In this document: piece after piece, positions 63,574-64,000 of the stretch | How the letters are laid out: the number at the start of each line of letters is the position of its first letter | Numbering within the stretch: the first letter of the stretch is position 1 | Source: a bacterium | GTDB taxonomy: Bacteria; Bacillota; Clostridia; Lachnospirales; Lachnospiraceae | DNA: 64,000 nucleotides | NCBI GenBank assembly: GCA_030535455.1 | Contig: JAUNJY010000002.1 | Coordinates: 146,818-210,817 of the forward strand | Reading direction: 5' to 3' | Made by a program: the position numbers and the translations under genes | Notes under the pieces: generated by a model | Databases searched by the model: none | What the model saw: the letters and a program-made list of their open reading frames with translations, nothing else | What the model was told of the DNA's origin: nothing

Positions 63574-64000
63574 CTATTTTTCTTCGGTTTTACCCTTACT
63601 TGCTCTTCCTTTTACTGTTACTGCGGTTACCCCTGCAAATACGGCAGCACATGCTGCAGCTGCAATAAGTAATAACGTATTTGTGGAAGAGGCTTTTGTT
63701 GTCTTAGAAGGTGCTTGTGTTGCAGATTGTTGTTCTGTCTGTTCTGTCTGCTGTGGTTCCTCACTTTGTTGTGGTGCTTCGCTTGCTTCTAAATCAGCAG
63801 TTTCTTCTGTCTCTTCCACCTCTGTAGTTTCTTGTTCTGTATCTGTTTCTAAAGTTTCAGCTGTGTCCTCAGTTGTAACATCAGTTGTACTGTTAGTCGT
63901 AGTGTTTGTCGTGTCATTTGTTGTGCTATTTGTTGTTCCGGTATTTGTTCCTGAGTTCGTTGCTGGTTTTGTTGTTGCGCTTGGTTTTGCTGTTGCACTT
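63574..64000 (-). CDS. C-terminal part of a second membrane-anchored surface protein, probably NEAT-type
   Basis: The reverse-strand frame enters at the window end and runs to the stop at 63574, giving at least 142 residues. It shows a low-complexity Thr/Ser/Asn-rich linker, then a Glu/Gln/Thr-rich linker, one membrane helix (TNTLLLIAAAACAAVFAGVTA) and the basic tail KGRASKGKTEEK. This matches the architecture of the next NEAT protein, 5 bp downstream. The ligand-binding part lies beyond base 64000. An internal ATG at 63819 is not the real start. Confidence 0.8.
   Translation of the reverse strand, partial: SATAKPSATTKPATNSGTNTGTTNSTTNDTTNTTTNSTTDVTTEDTAETLETDTEQETTEVEETEETADLEASEAPQQSEEPQQTEQTEQQSATQAPSKTTKASSTNTLLLIAAAACAAVFAGVTAVTVKGRASKGKTEEK

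Overview
The window reads as chromosomal DNA of a low-GC Gram-positive anaerobe of the class Clostridia, most like the family Lachnospiraceae. Grounds are the AT-rich sequence, strong AGGAGG-type ribosome binding sites, a T-box leader on serS, a purine riboswitch, an [FeFe]-hydrogenase-like protein, NEAT-domain haem-uptake proteins and small family-typical proteins (DUF3784, a SEC-C protein, a heptad-repeat lipoprotein beside an MMPL pump). No species can be named from sequence alone. I see no phage, plasmid, transposase, CRISPR array, complete rRNA or tRNA. Gene content looks like ordinary core and carbohydrate metabolism; the unusual material lies between genes.

Layout. 0-7 kb: end-truncated HAD phosphatase, then an MMPL exporter plus heptad-repeat lipoprotein operon divergent from its TetR repressor, with two operator-like palindromes between them. 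7-10 kb: methyltransferase, HD phosphohydrolase, GH2 glycosidase. 10.3-13.5 kb: palindromic element A, serS with a T-box leader, GH13 amylase. 13.6-18.4 kb: an arylsulfotransferase-like gene, cysD and a cysN-cysC fusion in one operon (sulfate activation without a visible reductase). 18.6-26.8 kb: Nudix-HAD fusion, SEC-C protein, GH3 glycosidase, AraC regulator, iron alcohol dehydrogenase with a MarR regulator. 27-32 kb: GNAT, Na+/alanine symporter, small unknown protein, purine permease under a divergent purine riboswitch; palindromic elements D and B. 32-37 kb: NADH oxidase, small exporter pair, mannosyltransferase-like membrane protein, AIM24 protein. 37-41 kb: hairpin cluster, element C, and a ferredoxin-like/hypA/hypB/ABC-permease/DUF3784 operon. 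41-50.5 kb: DegV, double-Nudix protein, LysR, degenerate histidine phosphatase, ABC exporter, [FeFe]-hydrogenase-like protein, EamA transporter. 50.6-59 kb: sigma-70-like protein lacking its DNA-binding parts, Nudix hydrolase, TPR protein, flavodoxin-like protein, chemoreceptor, catalase, VanZ protein. 59-64 kb: one operon for haem/iron uptake (two NEAT-type surface proteins, lipoprotein, permease, ATPase) ending in YgbA_NO and YbaN-type genes.

The most striking signal is a family of long palindromic elements (A 10.3 kb, B 30.0 kb, C 37.5 kb, with a shorter relative D at 27.9 kb). Each starts 1-11 bp after the stop codon of a gene, lies in the same orientation as that gene, and shares ordered conserved blocks while the paired arms between the blocks differ in sequence but keep pairing. 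This compensatory pattern points to a structured RNA or a mobile palindrome that targets gene 3' ends. I could not match it to a named family.
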